From Cardinalis cardinalis (taxonomy: Eukaryota > Chordata > Aves > Passeriformes > Cardinalidae), in contig JACDOX010000062.1 of the NCBI GenBank assembly GCA_014549065.1, forward strand, positions 1,095,959 to 1,159,958: DNA of 64,000 nt. The letters are read 5' to 3'. A program made the translations under genes and the position numbers. The notes under the pieces were generated by a model. That model had not been told where the DNA came from. It ran no database searches and was given only the letters and a program-made list of their open reading frames with translations. Every line of letters starts with the position of its first letter. Within the stretch, counting starts at the first letter, position 1. Shown here one piece after another: positions 1 through 12,500 of this stretch.

Positions 1-2739
1 CTTCCTGTGCAAAATGTGTTTCAGATTCCCACAGTGGTATGGAGTAGGTATGGAAAAAAATACCTTAAATATGCAGGAACAATCCCATGCATTNGGATCC
101 CTTGTGGTCCATTCCTACAGGCATGGATGTGGTGCAGACAGCAGTAGGAGTTGTGAACCTTTCCTAACATGCATGGTGAAAGGAAGATTGAGTACTGAAG
201 NGCATTCTGTACTACTGAAGAGGGTAAATCTGTATCTGCTTGTAGGANATANTGTTGTTACAGACTGAATGCCAGCCTTTATCTCTCTAATTGTGGTCAG
301 AAATTCAGCAGCTGATCATTTGTTTTTACCTATGGTGGTGTTATGAAGATGTAGAATACTTAACTCTCAGAGACTTACTTTTACATTGGTGNAAATAACT
401 GCTGTGAGCAAAAGCACTGATACACCATCAGCTGCCTGAACAGGGCACACTTAGGCATCACAATACTCCTTCTTGACACGCAGTAGCCTGCTTAGATCCA
501 TGCTGATCCTTCTGCATAGCTATTAAAGTAGTCTTTATTTCTCACCACAATGAGCAAGATGGACTCGTTCACTCTTTGAGACATGTTCCTTTGTTACTTT
601 GTCTCATTGTCTGTTGAAGCTCCTCTTTGGTAAGGGAAGGCTTAAGACAATGACTGCCTTCTGAAAAATAATTTTTTTAGAGAGCATAATCAACAGTATT
701 GGTTTTGATGCAGGTNTTTTATATAGCCTTTTCCAGCACTGTAAAACAGCCTTTATTTTCTTTTGTAAATGGAANTAGAGAAATATTCTTTTTGTCTGTA
801 TTTTGCCCTCATATTCCCTTGCATATCGTTGCAGCAGTAGTTTCCTAATTTCTTGCTTATTTTTTTGATCTACAAACATCCTGAATATATGCAATCAGAA
901 CCCATANTATATCTCACTGGAGTTCTAAAATATAATTTCATAGGAATGAAGCAATATTTTAACCCTATGAGATACTTCTATTTTGATGGGATCCCTATTC
1001 TTTCAATTGTATAGCAGCTGTATTTGTGTTTTACTGTAATAATACTATAGTAAAACTGAGTGGTTTCACCTCCATTGTCAGGATAATGTTTTGCCATAGT
1101 ACATCTTATTTATCTTACACTTTGCTAAGGGGTACTTTTTAATTGGTAATTGGTTAACAAACAGGTGTCTTGGTTTAGTAGCCATTTCTGCTCCTCCTTG
1201 GGGCTGAGAGAAATTTCCTGCTAGAGATCAGTACATTGCTTAGCTGCACAGTAAGTGAGAAGGGCAAGTNTTCTCTGATGAGAAATTTGCAGTGAATTGG
1301 TTTTGGTTTGTTTTTTTTTTTTCTGTCTGAGGTGCTAAGCAGTAAAAAAGACCAGGCTGACAGTGATTAGTGCGAACTCTCACAGAGACCTATACTCACT
1401 TCAGAAAATTTTACTAGTCTAAACAGCTTTNTTGGCTTTCATTTTCCATTGCATCAGATTAATATCTTTATTCTGTTTCACTAAACTGAAATATGTNCAA
1501 AAAAGTAGGGTAAACAGTTTCTTTTCAGCCAATGACTAGCCATGTTCTTATCAGCTAAGCAAAATACTGCCCGTTAATGCTTCCAGACTTAGTTTTGCAC
1601 ATTACTGCCCTTTTAAAAACTATTTTTTATNTAGGCAAGCAGCCAGAGTGAGTGTTCTGAAATACATCTAAAAGAGATTACTTTATAAATTAATTTAACA
1701 CAGTTGTCCCAAATTTGTTAAGGACTCTAAGATGGACGTCCCTGATGAAATATTCAGGAGAGATTTGTTGCTCAGTGAAGTTCTCTACCAGTCATTACTG
1801 TGTGGTATCTCTACTGAGACATAAAATACACTATATATGAGATTTTCATGTAGCACTTCAGCTTCACTACTCTTTCTCTAGAGCTTATTTCACAGCAGCT
1901 TGTGCAGAACCATTTTGAATAAATATCTACTCCTGTGTTTGCATAGCCAATTCATATGAGCATGAATGAGAAGAAATTNTAATTTTTCTGCTGGTTACTA
2001 CACTTGTGAGGAGTACTTGTTTCTATCATAATTATTTTCTTTTTTTTTTGTCTCTATAGGATTTTATCAGTTCAGCAGCTTGTACACATANGCAAGGTGA
2101 TATATAGTGTGCACTCTGAATAATTCTAGGCAAATAAATATTCAGATGTCTTTGCAGAAAGGTGTGTCTGAGAGGAAGAGCACCTGGTGAAATCCAAAGT
2201 GACCACAGGGTATGCAATTACATGGATGTGTCAGTTGCCTGTTGTCCANTTGGCACACAAAGATTAAATTTTCTATTACAGTTCCAGGATAANTATGCAG
2301 CTGCCTGACATGAATGGACTCAGTCCCAAAAGAGAGCATGTTTGCTGTTGAAATCAAGTGCAGTCAGCTGCTCTTGGATTCTGTTACTTAAGTCCGTCAC
2401 TGAAGGCATGGGAGAGAAATTCTAGATAAATTATATAACTGCCTTCATCTCAGGNCTGCAATAGTAATTGTACATGGAAGTACATGAAGCAGAATGATTA
2501 ATTTTTCTTTTTATGACTCAAACTGCACTCTGAACTTGTGATAGGGACTGTTTTCCATGAGCTATCTGCAAATAGATGTCTGGTAAATAGTTATTTGGGC
2601 TGGGATGGCAAAAGTGACCAGCTGTGACGCTAAATGGAAGCATTCCTTTGGGTGAAGTTGGTTTTACAGGCTGGTGTGTCTTAATTGTACTGGTCTAGTG
2701 ACCTAGCTAAGATCAGGAGGATTTTTTGCCTTTTGAATT
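1..2739. other. Intergenic, nothing recognised
   Basis: AT-rich sequence with short homopolymer runs (T-runs at 1310-1322 and 2040-2050). Short open frames on both strands lack homology I can recognise. Confidence 0.6.
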
Positions 2740-3262
2740 ACAGTAGAATATTTCAATTGGAGAGGACCTATAATTAGGACCTTGTCTAAATGCCTGGCCA
2801 GCTAAGGGCTGACCAAGAGTCAGAGCTTGTTATTAAGGGCATTGTCCAAATTCTTAGATGTTGACAGGCTTGAGGCAGCAACCACCTCTCTAGGGAACCT
2901 GAGCCAGTGCAAGACCAGCCTCTCAGTAAACAAATGCTCCTTAATGTCCATTCTAAACTTCTCTGGCACAGCTTTCAACCATTGCCATGTGTTCTATCAC
3001 TGAATANCAGGGGGAAGAGATCAGCACCTTCTCCTTCACTTCCCCTCCTCAGGAAGCCGTATAGGGCAANGAAGTCACCCCTCAGCCTCCTCTCCTCCAA
3101 ACTAGACAAACCCAAAGTCCTTTGCTGTTCTCATAGAACATTCCTGCCCTTTCCCCAGCTTTGTTACCCTCCTCTGGATGNNTTTGAGCACCTTCACATC
3201 CTCCTGAAATGGTGGAGCCCAGAGCTGCACACAGAACTCCAGGTGAGATTGTACCAAAGCTA
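2740..3262 (-). repeat. CR1 LINE 3' end
   Basis: The minus strand reads as the last ~500 bases of a CR1 retrotransposon. The extreme 3' end lies at the left (plus strand ATTTCAATTGGAGAGGACCT, a diverged form of the CR1 terminus). The hallmark CCTCAGCCTCCTCTCC tract is near 3080-3095 and TGGAGCCCAGAGCTGCACAC near 3213-3232. It is 5' truncated, as most CR1 copies are, and diverged, with no intact frame. Confidence 0.85.
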
Positions 3263-3421
3263 AATACCATTGGAGAATTGCCTTTCTTAACAGACTGAAT
3301 TGTGTATGGAGAAGAAAACTTTGATCACATCTTTATGACTGCAAAGGAAGGACCTTGCCATTATAGCATCTTATTGNAATGATTAAGTTACAGACATATC
3401 TAGTCAAACCTCAAAGCCTGG

Positions 3422-3690
3422 TTAGATATCAGCTCAGACCAGGTTGCTCAGGGCTTTGTTCAGTCCTGAAAACTTCCATGGAGGGAGATGACACAGAATC
3501 CCTGGGGTACCTGCTTTATTACCTGATACTTCACAGAGGGAAAGTTTCTCCTCACAACCAGCCTGAACCTCTCTTGTTTCAGTTAATCCCCACCACCTCA
3601 CACTCTCCTGCTATGCTCCAGTGTAAAGGCTCTGCCTCCTCCAGGAGCTGCTTGCTGGCCCTGGCAGTTTGCCAGGGAACTGGATGATGT
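3422..3690 (-). repeat. Second, older CR1-like 3' fragment
   Basis: Plus-strand order of landmarks: AGGTTGCTCAGGGC, then a Leu-poor region, then TTTCTCCTCACAACCAGCCTG and CCTCTCTTGTTTCAG. These match the antisense of a CR1 3' region, but with more mismatches than the neighbouring copy. It appears to be a separate insertion of the same orientation, since it repeats the part of CR1 already present at 2740-3262. Confidence 0.6.
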
Positions 3691-6213
3691 TTGAAGCANG
3701 GTTGTTTATTTCACCTGTGTCTTTCCTGAATGCTACATAATAGAATGTGAAACAGTATTTACATTGAACAAGATGCATTAAAAAATCTCGAGTATTTTTT
3801 ATTTTTAAATCTCAAGCTTTCATAAACTCAGATTTTATGATAGAAATAAGCATGCATTTTTTTTTCTTCCAAGCTTCTGAGTGTGTGTGAAAGAAATGAG
3901 AAAGAAATAGGGAAAAACCCCAAATGACAGCAAACAAACAAACAAAACTGAACAGAACCAAAACAAAATCAAAAGTTAAAAGTTTTTATTTTTCTTGGAT
4001 TTTTAATTCCATTCACACTAACATTCAGTCTGGATGTGAAGTGTGCGTGACAGGATGTTGGTGAAATGCTTCTCATAACAGAGGTATTGTGTTCACAACC
4101 AATGAAGTCTTAATGCTTCTGCTTCANGTTGGGTGTACCTGAATATTAGGGTGACTTTAAAATTAGGATTTCAGGTACAGAAAAGTAAGGATTGTTTTAT
4201 AGTTATTTACATTTAAGCTTTCTATATCTGTTTGTTCCTCAGTAAAAAACACACAGTCAAAAAAGGAATAACACTAATTCCAGTGTTTAAGTTTTTATAT
4301 CTTAGTTTATAAAGAGTGATAGTGAAAGCAGAGTGAGAGAAATTATTTTATGTCACACANCAGTGGCTGAATTCTTACATCTGTCATTAATGAATTGCAA
4401 CTGTTTATATCAGCACTGGGTGTGGTGTCATGAGTTTTTGAATTTATCTAGTAAATTCAGTATGTGTTGCATGAGTTCGGTATATAGCTTAACATTAACT
4501 AAACGAAGATATGAAACTGTGGGAAAGTAAAATAGTGACATATATATACCCTACTCTGATGCATTTTAATGTGGATTTGAGTCTTAGATCTTAAGCTTAC
4601 CCTACAGCAGAATCCNGCTGATTTGCTCACAACCCTCCCCCCCACCAAAGTGATACATCCACTGTGACCATGTTTACTCAAGAATACTGAAGTGTNTGCA
4701 GTAAGTGCAGTAGTCTTTGAACATTTGTGAGTTCAGTNGAAAAACCCTAAAACCCCAAAGTCCAACATTTAAAAAAGATGAACAAATTGTTTTGTATGTA
4801 AGGGTACAGCAGGTGCCTCACTGTCCCCGNCTACTAATTCAAATGTTCATGCGTGTTACTGAACACACAAAACAAGCTGGACCATCTTTGATTATTTGAT
4901 TTGTACACAGAAGTTCNCTCATTGTATACACACACCAAAAGACTGGAGCAATGCAAAAAGAGAAGATGTGTGCCAAACAGCCCTCACCCTCTTAATCACT
5001 TCAGCGAAGGTAAAAATGGGGGGCTGGAAGATGGTCTCACTTCTTAGCAGCTGGGCTTAGACCTGGATGCTGATTGTTTAGATGTCCTTGAATGGAGGTT
5101 TTCCTTCCAGTCTTCAGCTGGCTGCAATTATATTTCTATCATCTTTATTTTTAATATATGCTGATTTTTAATTTTTAAAAAATCTTACTAAATATGAAAG
5201 CAGAGGCAAGGAAAAACATCTGCTGTAGAAAATATTCTGAATCACAGTTTAGAGAGCCTATGAATACTGTAGGCTTAACACTTNCACAAAACTGTGTGGG
5301 TGGCACACTGTCAAGTGCAGACAGTGGTGGGAGATTCCAGTATGGGAATCTTTTTTTAATGGTTGTGAAAAGATCAAAGAAAAATTATTTTGAGGAAAAA
5401 GGCTTGATTTGGAGGGAGAAAATATCATGTTGGACACAAATTAAATTACTGTATAGATTTGGACAGATATGACATGATTAAAAATCCATGTAGTTAATCC
5501 ACCAAGTTTTTATTAGAGCCCATTACCATCATGTGNGAAAATTCCTGCTGAGAACTTTGGGCTGATTAAGTATTAACCTATAGATAGCAGGGATTTAGCT
5601 TTTATTTCTAAAATCTAGATTTCTCATGCTATTCAATGAACCAGGAAGGATTTAGCCATGCTTTTTTTTCACTAATGAACCTATGTGTTTTTGGATGCTG
5701 TTGTCATTTTCAGCTCTTTCATTAGTGCTTCTACCTGGCTTTAACGTTGCTATGTCTACCAGCTGGGTCTCTAGCTAGGGCTCAGGATATATTAACAGAA
5801 AGTGAGAAATGGATGATTGGGCTGAACCAAATAAATATAAGAGTCTGACAGAATGTAAAAGATTGTACTTGTTACCAGAACATTCTTCTGATTTCCAACA
5901 TAAATGCTAGCTAATATGTGTGTTCNGTAGACCTGCCTGCCAAATATGTTGGACTTGGAAAAGAAATTTTCCTGCCAGTTACTGTATACTTAGCCTGCCT
6001 GTCATTATCTCTCTCAGCTTGTTTTTTTTCCCCAGTGATTGTGCATTTTACAGAAGTACAAAAGNCAAGCAATTTAAAAGGGTTTTTGTGTATAAGATAC
6101 CCTATAGGCAACTTACCTGCTGGAAATGAAGTGATTTTGTGCAACAATTTTCTCCCCTGCATATAACATTTATGCCACAAAAGTCATGATTGTGGAGATA
6201 GAGTTCTTATCTA

Positions 6214-6247
6214 TTTTATTCACTCTAATTAATTAGAATGAATAAAA
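6214..6247. repeat. 34-base AT-rich near-perfect palindrome
   Basis: The two 17-base arms meet at 6230/6231 with no spacer and differ at one position (C in the left arm at 6222 opposite the arm-matching G expected at 6239). The centre reads TAATTAATTA, a doubled homeodomain-type core. No repeat family was recognised. Confidence 0.8.
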
Positions 6248-9200
6248 GCATAATTTTGTATATGGTTTAAAGAAAGCCAAGCAATTTTTAATAAAAACTG
6301 TTTCTTTGCAGGAGGGCAGGAAATTGTTTTTTCTATCCCTATAAATATTCACTATTTAAATATCTTCTTTCCCATAATGAAATATGGACCCTTGAAAGCA
6401 TTAATGAACTTATATTGTGGAAAAATGCAGTCAGGGAACTTGAAACATCTAATTGAAATGATTTTGAAATACTAAATTTATTTCTTATCCTCATTTTATA
6501 TGCTAAGTTTATATGTTCAGAAATAAAAAGAAATTCTAACCAAAAATATTATTTTGTGTGTTTTGAAAAAGTAGCATAAACTATTTGGATACCCATAGAT
6601 ATTTCCACTTCACTTAATCAAGAAATCAGTTAGTGTTTCTTTGTCACAAAATGTTGTAGCTCTGAAAATGCCACATTTTTTATTGAAAATATCTAGTCAA
6701 ACACTTCTCATCTTCCTGCATTACAGACTTCACTCTTATATCCATTTCTGAGCCAATCAATACTAGATTTCTTTACTGCCATTTAATTAAAAAAAAAAGG
6801 AGACAATACAGGACCTTTACCACATCTTGAATTATTTCTGGAATCTGAGCAGACCCACTATTTTATTATCTTTGCAGCAGTTTAGTCACCAAAATATGAT
6901 TATGAAAACTTCTGTCAAAGCTTTCACATTGACACAGTGCTGAACTATCTTGGATAGATTGTGTCTATGCTGAATAATAAAAACACTTGACATATTCAAA
7001 GTAATATAGGGATGATAGGTAATATTCTCTTCAGCAGACAGCAGGGGTGGCCCTACATGCCATGATTTTGCTAATATGAGTAAATGTCCTCTAAAATAAC
7101 TACCAAGGCACTTAATTTGTAATGCCAGAGGTGTCTCCAGGTCAACAACATCCATGATCAGTGCACCTCATCAGACACACCAGCAAACAGGGGCTGAGCA
7201 ACAAGGGGATGTCACCTAATGGAATTGNTGGCTGGGCTCTTGGATGTCCACAGACTTCTGGCATTGTTCAAGGGGAGAGGGATAATCTCCCATCTATCAT
7301 GTTTGAGGCAGGGGCTCAGGGGCTGAGAATTCCCCACGGTAAAAACTTGCATTTTCCTGTCAGCTGAGAAAGTGTAGGGTGATCTGATAGGGATAGGATC
7401 CCAAAGGTGAGATATACCTGTATGGATTAGCAAGCATCCTGCAGCAGGAGACCCTGACAGACTGAGAGCCCTGGGGGCCTTGTCAGCAGGTCACAGGAGA
7501 GCAGGGCCATGTGGCAGTCCCATGCACATGAGATAGAACCTGACTGCACTAAGCAGGCAACTAGGGCAGTACAGGAGCAGCTCCTCTAGGCTTTCACTGT
7601 AGCTATTTGCTAGATTAACTACTGCTGTATCTCTTATCTGAGGCACAGACTGGGTCCTGGAGACCTTTGACATGTACCATGAGGCAACCCTTTTTCTCAT
7701 GATAATGCCTGCAGTGTTTTCTTCTAGGTAACTGCTGGAATTGCTTGTTCAGTTTTTAGATCCTTCCTAGTGGAAACAAAAGAGCCAGAATTATAGATNT
7801 ATTTTTTGTGTGTATTGCATGCTAGATACTGTGGCCTGCAACGCACCTACTTATGGAAGGCCATCCCCAAATCAGCTCTAAAGTCTCTGCTAGTTTAATT
7901 CATAAAGTTCATCAGCTGTCATAATTTTTTCATCACTTGTTTTCAAATTATGGTACTTCTAAGAAAAGTGAAGCTTCCAACTCTTGCTTAAGTATTGACT
8001 TGAGCACTTAAACATTTTATAGGGGATTGGTTGTGTGAAGTAGGACAAGAAAGCGTNAAATATACCAAATGTGTTCTGCTTCAGAAGTTTTTTATGTTTC
8101 TGAGGTTCAGTGCTCAGTTTATGTGGCAATGCTGAGTTCTGGCAGTCTCCTCCAGACTCATTTCTCACAGCTCCCTTGGGCACTATGCCATGCTAATGCT
8201 ACATTGGTTGTGACAAGGAGATGATTTCTTCAAGAAGTGCTTTTTTGTCTTTGTGGAATAACAGAAGTTATTGTAGATCAGCAATTCATAAGGCTCCATT
8301 GGCTGTATNTTCAATAGGGTATCTTCAAAATAGACTAAACTAGTATAAGACCTTAAAGGATCCCAGACAGACTGATGTCAAATTTTCTGCCAAAGAATGT
8401 TATTTAATGAAAGTTTTTCTGTTTCACACCATAACATGGTTAATGTTTTGTAGGTGTGATGAATCCTGATCTCCAAGTGGATTAAATTTGTGTCATGGAC
8501 ACCATGGATCAGAAATTATTCCTCCTGGGTTAGAATTAAAACATTAAGGAGAGGATTTCATGTAAATCCTCACTTAAGGGTGTTAAAGATTAAAGTGAGA
8601 TTTTATTAGCATAAATCTCTCGGTCCCAGTTCCCTGGACCCTCACAGCTGCTCCATAGGTACCTTCTTCTAAGAAACAGCACAGAGAGATTTTCTTAATT
8701 CATTGGAACTTGTTGGGACAGCCGACTGTGGAAAGCAAATCTGNCATGACTTTAGGTTATGTGGTTCCTTGAGCAGGGAATTAAAATCATTGTGCATTTG
8801 CTAAGTGCCAGGAAGGTGCTGTAATACTTAAATCTTGTAAAATAATTCTAATCTTTCTTTGTTTGATCTTTCCCAACTCATATAATCCTTTTTTTGTTGT
8901 TCTTTAGCTGAAGTTCTTTATTATTGAAATTAATGCAAATTCAGGTATCTAAAAAATAACTAAGTATTATTCAATGCTTTTCATAAAATTCAATAGAAGA
9001 TGTAAGCAACCAGTGCTCTTGAAAATTAAATTATGCTTCATGAGAATTGGTAGCTAAAATGTAATACCTTTAGTTGCACCATGAATCCAAGCTGGATATT
9101 TAAATAGAGGCTGGGTGTCTGTGTGGCATTTGTGCTTTACAATTTTGGCCTCTCAGCCAAAAACCTGGGTCTGAAAATGTGGAATGTTTTTTGCTGGGAA

Positions 9201-9461
9201 ACTAGACTCAGCTTAGAAGCCCACTTCCAGATATTTGACTATGTTATCAGAGCTTTGGTACAAAGTTGTATCAGTATTAAAACAAGGTTAATGATACTGA
9301 AATGTTAAAGAATATTATCATTTACCTCACAGAGAAGTGTAGTATAGTCATGGCCATCTTATGGCAAGGTTGTACACTGAAATAGGACTGTCATTGCTAC
9401 GATCCCATTAATGGTTAGTTTAAATGTGCATTTATTCCTGACTTAAGGCAGGAAGGTAGTN

Positions 9462-9502
9462 TACACACACACACACCCACCCACACACACCCACACACAC
9501 AT
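9462..9502. repeat. (CA)n microsatellite
   Basis: An imperfect CA/CCCA tract of about 40 bases, interrupted by three CCCAC units, with an N directly at its left edge. Confidence 0.95.
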
Positions 9503-12500
9503 AAAGAACATTTGCTAGTATTTGCAGAAGCCTCAAATTTTATTTTTAATTACAGACTAAAACATAGTAATGGTTTTTCTTTTATTCTGATCAAAATCAG
9601 CATCTCTGTATTAGCTTGTGTATCTTAGTATGTATTAGATGTATCTGTTAATGAAAAATAAGGCTTCAGGACTTTTAGCTGGCCTAAATGTTGTGGATTT
9701 TCATCTTCCTGATGTATCTAAATTGCCCTCTCCACTTTTTACTTATATTACTTACAACATTCTTTACACATGTAGCTGGTGAAACTGTGTTGAAAGATAG
9801 CAGTGGTAAGTGAAATCATTGATAGATTGGTGGCTTTTTAGGGCAGTATTTTTTTCCTGGAGAACTGAGATTAAAACCTTGGCTTTTAAGTGCCCAAGTA
9901 CTCTCCTTTTCAACCTTGCTTCTAAGACTGGGCTTATCTTATTCATTGTGTTAATGCTCCTGTTTCTTCTAAAAAGAAATGTTATTAAAATCACAATCAG
10001 AATTTTTATTCCCTTCACAGAGAGAATTTTGGAGTTGCTCGATCCATTGTGTTAAAGAGAGTGTTATACAATCCAAACACAATTATATTTTAGGATCAGA
10101 TACTTTGTCTGTGACAGCTTAGACTGAAGACAGCACACCTCCTTAGTTTAGAAGATTTTGTTATTTTATTAGGGTGATCCTGTGCCCTTTGACCCATGCT
10201 GGAGGCCTCCTATTATTTCTTTTGTGGGCAGAGAATCAGAGCAAAACCACTGTAGCTTAATGCTGATGTTGAATAGCTTGGCTGTTAATTACATGTACCT
10301 TTTCACAGTGACTTTGATGGAAATAATCAAGGTTCTTTAGACAGGCCAATCTCATAAAATATTACTTTAGGTCTGATCACTCCTGTGGTTATGGAGAAGG
10401 AAAAACACATTTCAGGCTCACAAAAGCAGAAGAGAAAATGTCTGTTTTCTTGGAGTTCTGGCTTTTCAAATGAATTTGAGAAAAGTTGTGTACTGTAAAG
10501 AATTCTGTTTTAATTGGCTCTAAACATTAAGGGTTTCTTAAAATTGTGTTTCCTTCTCTGTAAGACATTTTAACAACACCAAATGATTTTAAACAATAAT
10601 AATTTTAGGCTCTGACATTATAGATGGGTGGATGGATGACTATCTGTCATTGCCTATGACAGGCACCTACTCTTACCGAACTGTCAGCCTTGTGCTTTTA
10701 GATTNTTGTTTGCAGGAAAGACTGCAGTTGCAAGTGAGCTCCTATTGTGGAAGGCTGAAGAGAAGGTATTCAAGATCTCTATCCGCAAAGCTCAGGTTTC
10801 ATGACAGGGTACTATATAACTGCACGTACAAAGTGCTCGACACAATTTTGAATGCTAATTTTTGGAGAGGAATATAAAAGTACTGAAAGTTTTGATGTTC
10901 CCACAGACTTTGTATCTGGTTTTCTAACACATAATTTTTGCAGTCATTTGTGAAAATTTTATACAAAGTCTGTGTTAGTGACAGTTGGTGGCTTTTGTGA
11001 AAGCCAAAAAAGCCAGTGAAAAACCTGTACAAAGTGTAGGAAAAAGGAGAATCACTTATATAGCTGTTTAGANTCTGTGTATTGTAATTATTATTACTTC
11101 CTCATTTTGGCAATACATGGATTCTATTTGTATTTGGCAATACAAATTCTATTGGTGGCATAGAAAGTTATAGTTGGATTTTTTTTTTAAATGTACATCA
11201 TCTTACAGCTGAATGTTGGTTATCAGCGCCTACATCTTGGGCACTNTGGTTTCTTGTCAACTGTGTACATTCTTAATTTTAGGTGACATGCTATAGCTTA
11301 ATGACCACATGTGATTAACCCTCATGCTCTGACAAAGGAGAGTGGACAACAGACTACAGCAGTTCAAAATGCTCAAATCAGACCTGCACTTTCATTTTAC
11401 AATGCAAAAATCAGCAGGGAGATGTGTCTAAATGATGTGCAATACTCTTCTGGTCCTGATTTTCCAGACATGCTGCTTTAACTGAAGCTACTCAGAGTTT
11501 TACTACTGATGGAAGAAAATTCTATCTATGAATCATTTTCTGGTTTATGCCTGACTACNTCTGTATATCATTTCACACTATCCTGTTTATACCTGTATGT
11601 GGGCCCTAGCCTGTCCTTCATGGTTGAGAATTCCGTATTATGGAATCTATGTGAACTTCTGGAAGTGCTTAAACAGCTTTATAAATTGCATTTAATGCAT
11701 AAATTTGCCGTCTGGTCTGCCAAAGAAATATCTCACCTTACTGCATGTTTTATTTAGAACTAAACAGAATACGTGTTATTCTAACTGTAAAGGAGGAACA
11801 CAAGAAATTACCCCAAGAAAATTATAAAAAAAGCCTTCAGTGAACCTCCCTATCTCTTCCCCACCTGCAATATATTAAAATTGTTGTCTTAGNAGTTTTT
11901 TGTATACATAATGTAGGTGACCAGCATGAGTTAAAATTTTTAAAATTTTTTGCAAAAGAAAGAAGTGTTTAGAATAGTGTTTTCTGAAATTTTGAGTGAA
12001 TTGAATGTGACATTAACTGTTGGAAAGCAAGAAGAAATGTAATATACTGAAGAGAAAGAGACAGAATTCTTTATTCTCACATTATGGTGTGGGAATATTT
12101 TGCTAGAAAGTGGGAACTCTAAATCATGGCTGGTTCCTTGTCTTGAATGACAACCAATCTAAAAACAGTGTTCTGGAAATTATGGTTCTGACTCTTGTAA
12201 TCAGCATTACCAGCATAAGCAAGGGGTTAGGATGAACTTAGTGGCCATGAAGATGGAATAGATGGACAGAGAAGTAAAATTACAGGACAGAAACCTTTTC
12301 AGCAGTTGTATGAGACTGGTGTCTTTGGTTTTTCTGCTATCTAGAGGACAAAGCAAATGTGATTTCAATCAATCCATTGTGAAAACACATAAAGTATTTT
12401 TATCGTTATCTAATTACAGTTAGAAACCATTTTAATCATAACTAAGACCAGTTAAAAGATGATAAATGTTGAGTTTTATAGTTATAACAGCAGAAATTAG

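Noticed and set aside
604..894. Minus-strand open frame with a basic, helical-looking start (QEIRKLLLQRYAREYEGKIQ)
   Set aside because: No family recognised, contains ambiguous codons from two Ns, no partner exon and a low-quality hydrophobic tail. Probably chance in AT-rich DNA.
10711..10795. Open stretch preceded by a good acceptor (LLLWKAEEKVFKISIRKA)
   Set aside because: The donor GTTTCA is poor and I could not link it in phase to any other segment.
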